DNA of 22,817 bases. Source: Bacteroidales bacterium (lineage in GTDB: Bacteria > Bacteroidota > Bacteroidia > Bacteroidales > Bacteroidaceae). A program made the translations under genes and the position numbers. The stretch is taken from contig SFCP01000014.1 of assembly GCA_004558535.1 (NCBI GenBank), positions 1 to 22,817 of the forward strand, given 5' to 3'. The notes beneath the pieces were generated by a model that was not told where the DNA came from, ran no database searches, and saw only the letters and a list, made by a program, of their open reading frames with translations. This document shows, piece after piece, positions 21,591-22,817 of the stretch. Positions within the stretch are counted from its first letter, which is position 1. The number at the start of each line of letters is the position of its first letter.

Positions 21591-22193
21591 ATGAAACACC
21601 TGATGCCCCCTCTCCCGTACGCACCAAGTGCCTTGGCTCCGCTGCTGAGTGAAGAAACAATCCAGTATCACTACGGAAAGCATCTGCAGACCTACGTGGA
21701 CAATCTGAACAAGTTGGCCGAGGGTACGCCCTATGCCGACATGTGCCTGGAACTCATTATCACGACGGCGCCCGAAGGTGCCCTGCGCAACAACGCTGCG
21801 CAGGTATGGAACCACACTTTCTACTTTGACGGCCTCACGCCCACACCGAAAGCCATCCCGGCAGGCTTACAGAAACAACTGTGTGCCGATTTCGGTACGG
21901 TGGAAGCCTTTCGCACTGCGCTGCAGACGGCTGCGGCCGGACTCTTCGGCAGTGGATGGACCTGGCTGGTGCTGGATGCAGACTGCCACCTGCGCGTACT
22001 GCCGTTGTCCAACGCCGGCAATCCCCTGCGCCTGGGATTGCAGCCGCTGCTGACCCTCGATGTGTGGGAGCACGCCTACTATATCGACTATCGCAACCGC
22101 CGCGCCGACTACCTGGAGGCCCTGTGGCAGCTGACAGACTGGGAGCGCGTGGCCTCGCTCTCCCAGCGCCCGCCCGTGGGCCTGTATTATTAG
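21591..22193 (+). CDS. sodB: Superoxide dismutase, Fe-type of the Fe/Mn family
   Basis: This cytoplasmic enzyme dismutates superoxide to oxygen and hydrogen peroxide. The four metal ligands are present: H27 (YHYGKH), H75 (AQVWNHTFYF), and D157 and H161 (LDVWEHAYYIDYRN). Q71 in AAQVWNH together with SNAGNPL (residues 140-146), in place of the NQDxP of Mn enzymes, is the Fe-type signature; many Bacteroidales enzymes are cambialistic, so Mn use cannot be excluded. The length of 200 is normal. It is monocistronic, with its own promoter. Its presence fits an aerotolerant anaerobe. Confidence 0.96.
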   Translation: MKHLMPPLPYAPSALAPLLSEETIQYHYGKHLQTYVDNLNKLAEGTPYADMCLELIITTAPEGALRNNAAQVWNHTFYFDGLTPTPKAIPAGLQKQLCADFGTVEAFRTALQTAAAGLFGSGWTWLVLDADCHLRVLPLSNAGNPLRLGLQPLLTLDVWEHAYYIDYRNRRADYLEALWQLTDWERVASLSQRPPVGLYY

Positions 22194-22307
22194 CCGTCGC
22201 CGTCCCCGTCCGCAAGGATGCGGACCGCCCCTGCGGCACCGCTGCGGGAAAAGCGAAAATTCCTGCACTTTCGCGCGAAAATCCCCGTGCGGCAAATGTT
22301 AACGGCA

Positions 22308-22339
22308 TTTGGAAATCGAAAAAATAAGGTGTATATTTG
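22308..22339 (+). promoter_or_regulatory. Promoter of the small unit in repeat copy A
   Basis: The -33 TTTG (22308-22311) and -7 TATATTTG (22332-22339) are separated by 20 bp. Identical boxes and spacing occur in copy B. Confidence 0.7.
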
Positions 22340-22345
22340 CATTGG

Positions 22346-22390
22346 CAAAGGACGCAGACAGCCCACTGACGGGCCGTTTGCGCCCTTTTT
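22346..22390 (+). ncRNA. Candidate ~45-nt small RNA or attenuator (copy A)
   Basis: Directly after the promoter, CGCAGAC (22353-22359) pairs with GTTTGCG (22376-22382). A 1x1 A/C mismatch, a GCCC/GGGC upper stem and a 6-nt loop follow, and CCCTTTTT ends the unit. It would end transcription about 45 nt after the start. It lies about 320 bp before dnaK, so it could also act as a leader attenuator. Confidence 0.4.
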
Positions 22391-22568
22391 CTGTGCTGCG
22401 AAGGGGCAGCGAACCGCCCGGAAGGGACGATTTAGGCAGGAGGTAGTTTTTTCTAAGTGCCTTGCAGTTTTTTTTAAGTCCGAGATAGTTTCAACTGCCG
22501 GCGGGATAGTTCGGACCCCCGGGAAAATAAGTTGCGGACGTATGGGACGGCATTTCTGCCATGATTTT

Positions 22569-22583
22569 CTGCCAAAATGTCAG
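22569..22583. promoter_or_regulatory. Candidate heat-shock operator upstream of dnaK
   Basis: CTGCCAAAATGTCAG is an imperfect inverted repeat of the form CTGnC-N5-GnCAG, as also seen before hsp20. A -7-like AAATTTTG (22593-22600, seven of eight positions) starts nine bases downstream, so the element would cover the -17 to -33 zone. Confidence 0.5.
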
Positions 22584-22706
22584 ACATGGGGAAAATTTTG
22601 CCGCCGCGGCGCTTTGGCATACAGCTTGCCATAAGACAGAGTGTGCGCCGCATGTAGGCTGCACCTCCATTCACCGAATAATAACAAATAAAAAAGGAAT
22701 ACTATC

Positions 22707-22817
22707 ATGGGAAAAATCATTGGAATTGACTTAGGAACTACCAACTCCTGCGTTTCCGTATTCGAAGGAAACGAACCCGTAGTTATCGCAAACAGCGAAG
22801 GTAAGCGCACCACGCCG
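22707..22817 (+). CDS. dnaK: Chaperone DnaK (5' end only)
   Basis: The first 37 codons of the Hsp70 chaperone DnaK are present before the window ends. The N-terminus MGKIIGIDLGTTNSCVSVFE is the phosphate-1 motif of the Hsp70 ATPase domain, followed by NEPVVIANSEGKRTTP, the standard continuation. The leader AAAAAAGGAATACTATC before the ATG is A-rich. An inverted repeat shared with hsp20 and a -7-like box lie about 110-140 bp upstream. Confidence 0.98.
   Translation, partial: MGKIIGIDLGTTNSCVSVFEGNEPVVIANSEGKRTTP

Larger units (their letters stand above)
22297..22458 (+). repeat. Dispersed intergenic repeat, copy A
   Basis: This is homologous to 7369-7560 read on the minus strand. The shared blocks in order are TGTTAACG (22297-22304), ATTTGGA plus A-rich spacer, TATATTTGCATTGGCAAAG (22332-22350), hairpin and U-run, TGTGCTGC (22392-22399), and GGTAGTTTTTTCTAAGT (22442-22458). 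Confidence 0.7.
22194..22706. other. Long regulatory region between sodB and dnaK
   Basis: No gene is supported. It holds a hairpin GTCCGCA/TGCGGAC (22208-22225) just after sodB, repeat copy A with its promoter and hairpin (22297-22458), a run of degenerate 20-nt units (22442-22520) and a heat-shock-type inverted repeat (22569-22583) 124 bp before the dnaK start. Confidence 0.65.

Overview
The window reads as chromosomal DNA from a member of the Bacteroidota, most likely order Bacteroidales. The grounds are the Bacteroidota-restricted families (DUF5606, the long form of NusB, a PUR/DUF3276 protein, BACON domains, a CDDDDE lipoprotein signal), the many -7 elements matching TAnnTTTG about 19-20 bp downstream of a TTTG/TTG -33 box, and A/T-rich rather than Shine-Dalgarno leaders before most genes. 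Genes are GC-rich and the longer intergenic stretches are AT-rich. Genus was not determined.

Layout. 1-386 (-): 5' part of a DUF5606 gene. 506-6331 (-): a seven-gene array nusB, yajC, ybbR-like, coaE, glf (UDP-galactopyranose mutase), an InaA/WaaP-type sugar kinase and a GlfT2-like galactofuranosyltransferase candidate; a conserved housekeeping cluster carries a surface-glycan module at its downstream end. 6612-7232 (+): PUR-family nucleic-acid-binding protein with a Gly/Tyr/Arg-rich tail. 7369-7560: intergenic repeat containing a tiny promoter-hairpin unit. 7746-8780 (+): AT-rich DUF1016 PDDEXK nuclease gene bracketed by 14-bp direct repeats, a likely acquired gene. 9026-10716 (+): L25/Ctc, pth, Hsp15-like S4 protein. 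10876-15350 (+): exonuclease III, sppA, lpxK, purine nucleoside phosphorylase. 15470-17878 (-): large secreted BACON and tandem-repeat protein. 18339-18411 (-): tRNA-Lys(TTT). 18578-19333 (-): ZIP metal transporter. 19651-20079 (+): Hsp20. 20230-20625 (-): small lipocalin-like surface lipoprotein. 20626-21590: gene-poor, with one probable gene remnant. 21591-22193 (+): Fe-type superoxide dismutase. 22194-22706: regulatory region with a second copy of the repeat. 22707-end (+): 5' end of dnaK.

Themes. Protein export and envelope functions (YajC, SppA, LpxK, galactofuranose and sugar-kinase genes), ribosome/tRNA maintenance (L25, Pth, Hsp15, NusB) and stress protection (Hsp20, DnaK, SOD, ExoIII, Ctc) dominate.

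The most unusual signal is a dispersed intergenic repeat in two copies, 7369-7560 (minus) and 22297-22458 (plus). The copies share an almost identical promoter, a 19-base identity at the -7/start region, a following hairpin with the same architecture but a different stem sequence, a U-run, and a downstream 17-base identity. Each copy predicts a roughly 45-nt RNA, so this may be an undescribed small-RNA or attenuator family. Second, hsp20 and dnaK both carry a CTGnC-N5-GnCAG inverted repeat upstream, a candidate heat-shock operator. No CRISPR array, rRNA, intact insertion sequence or prophage was seen.
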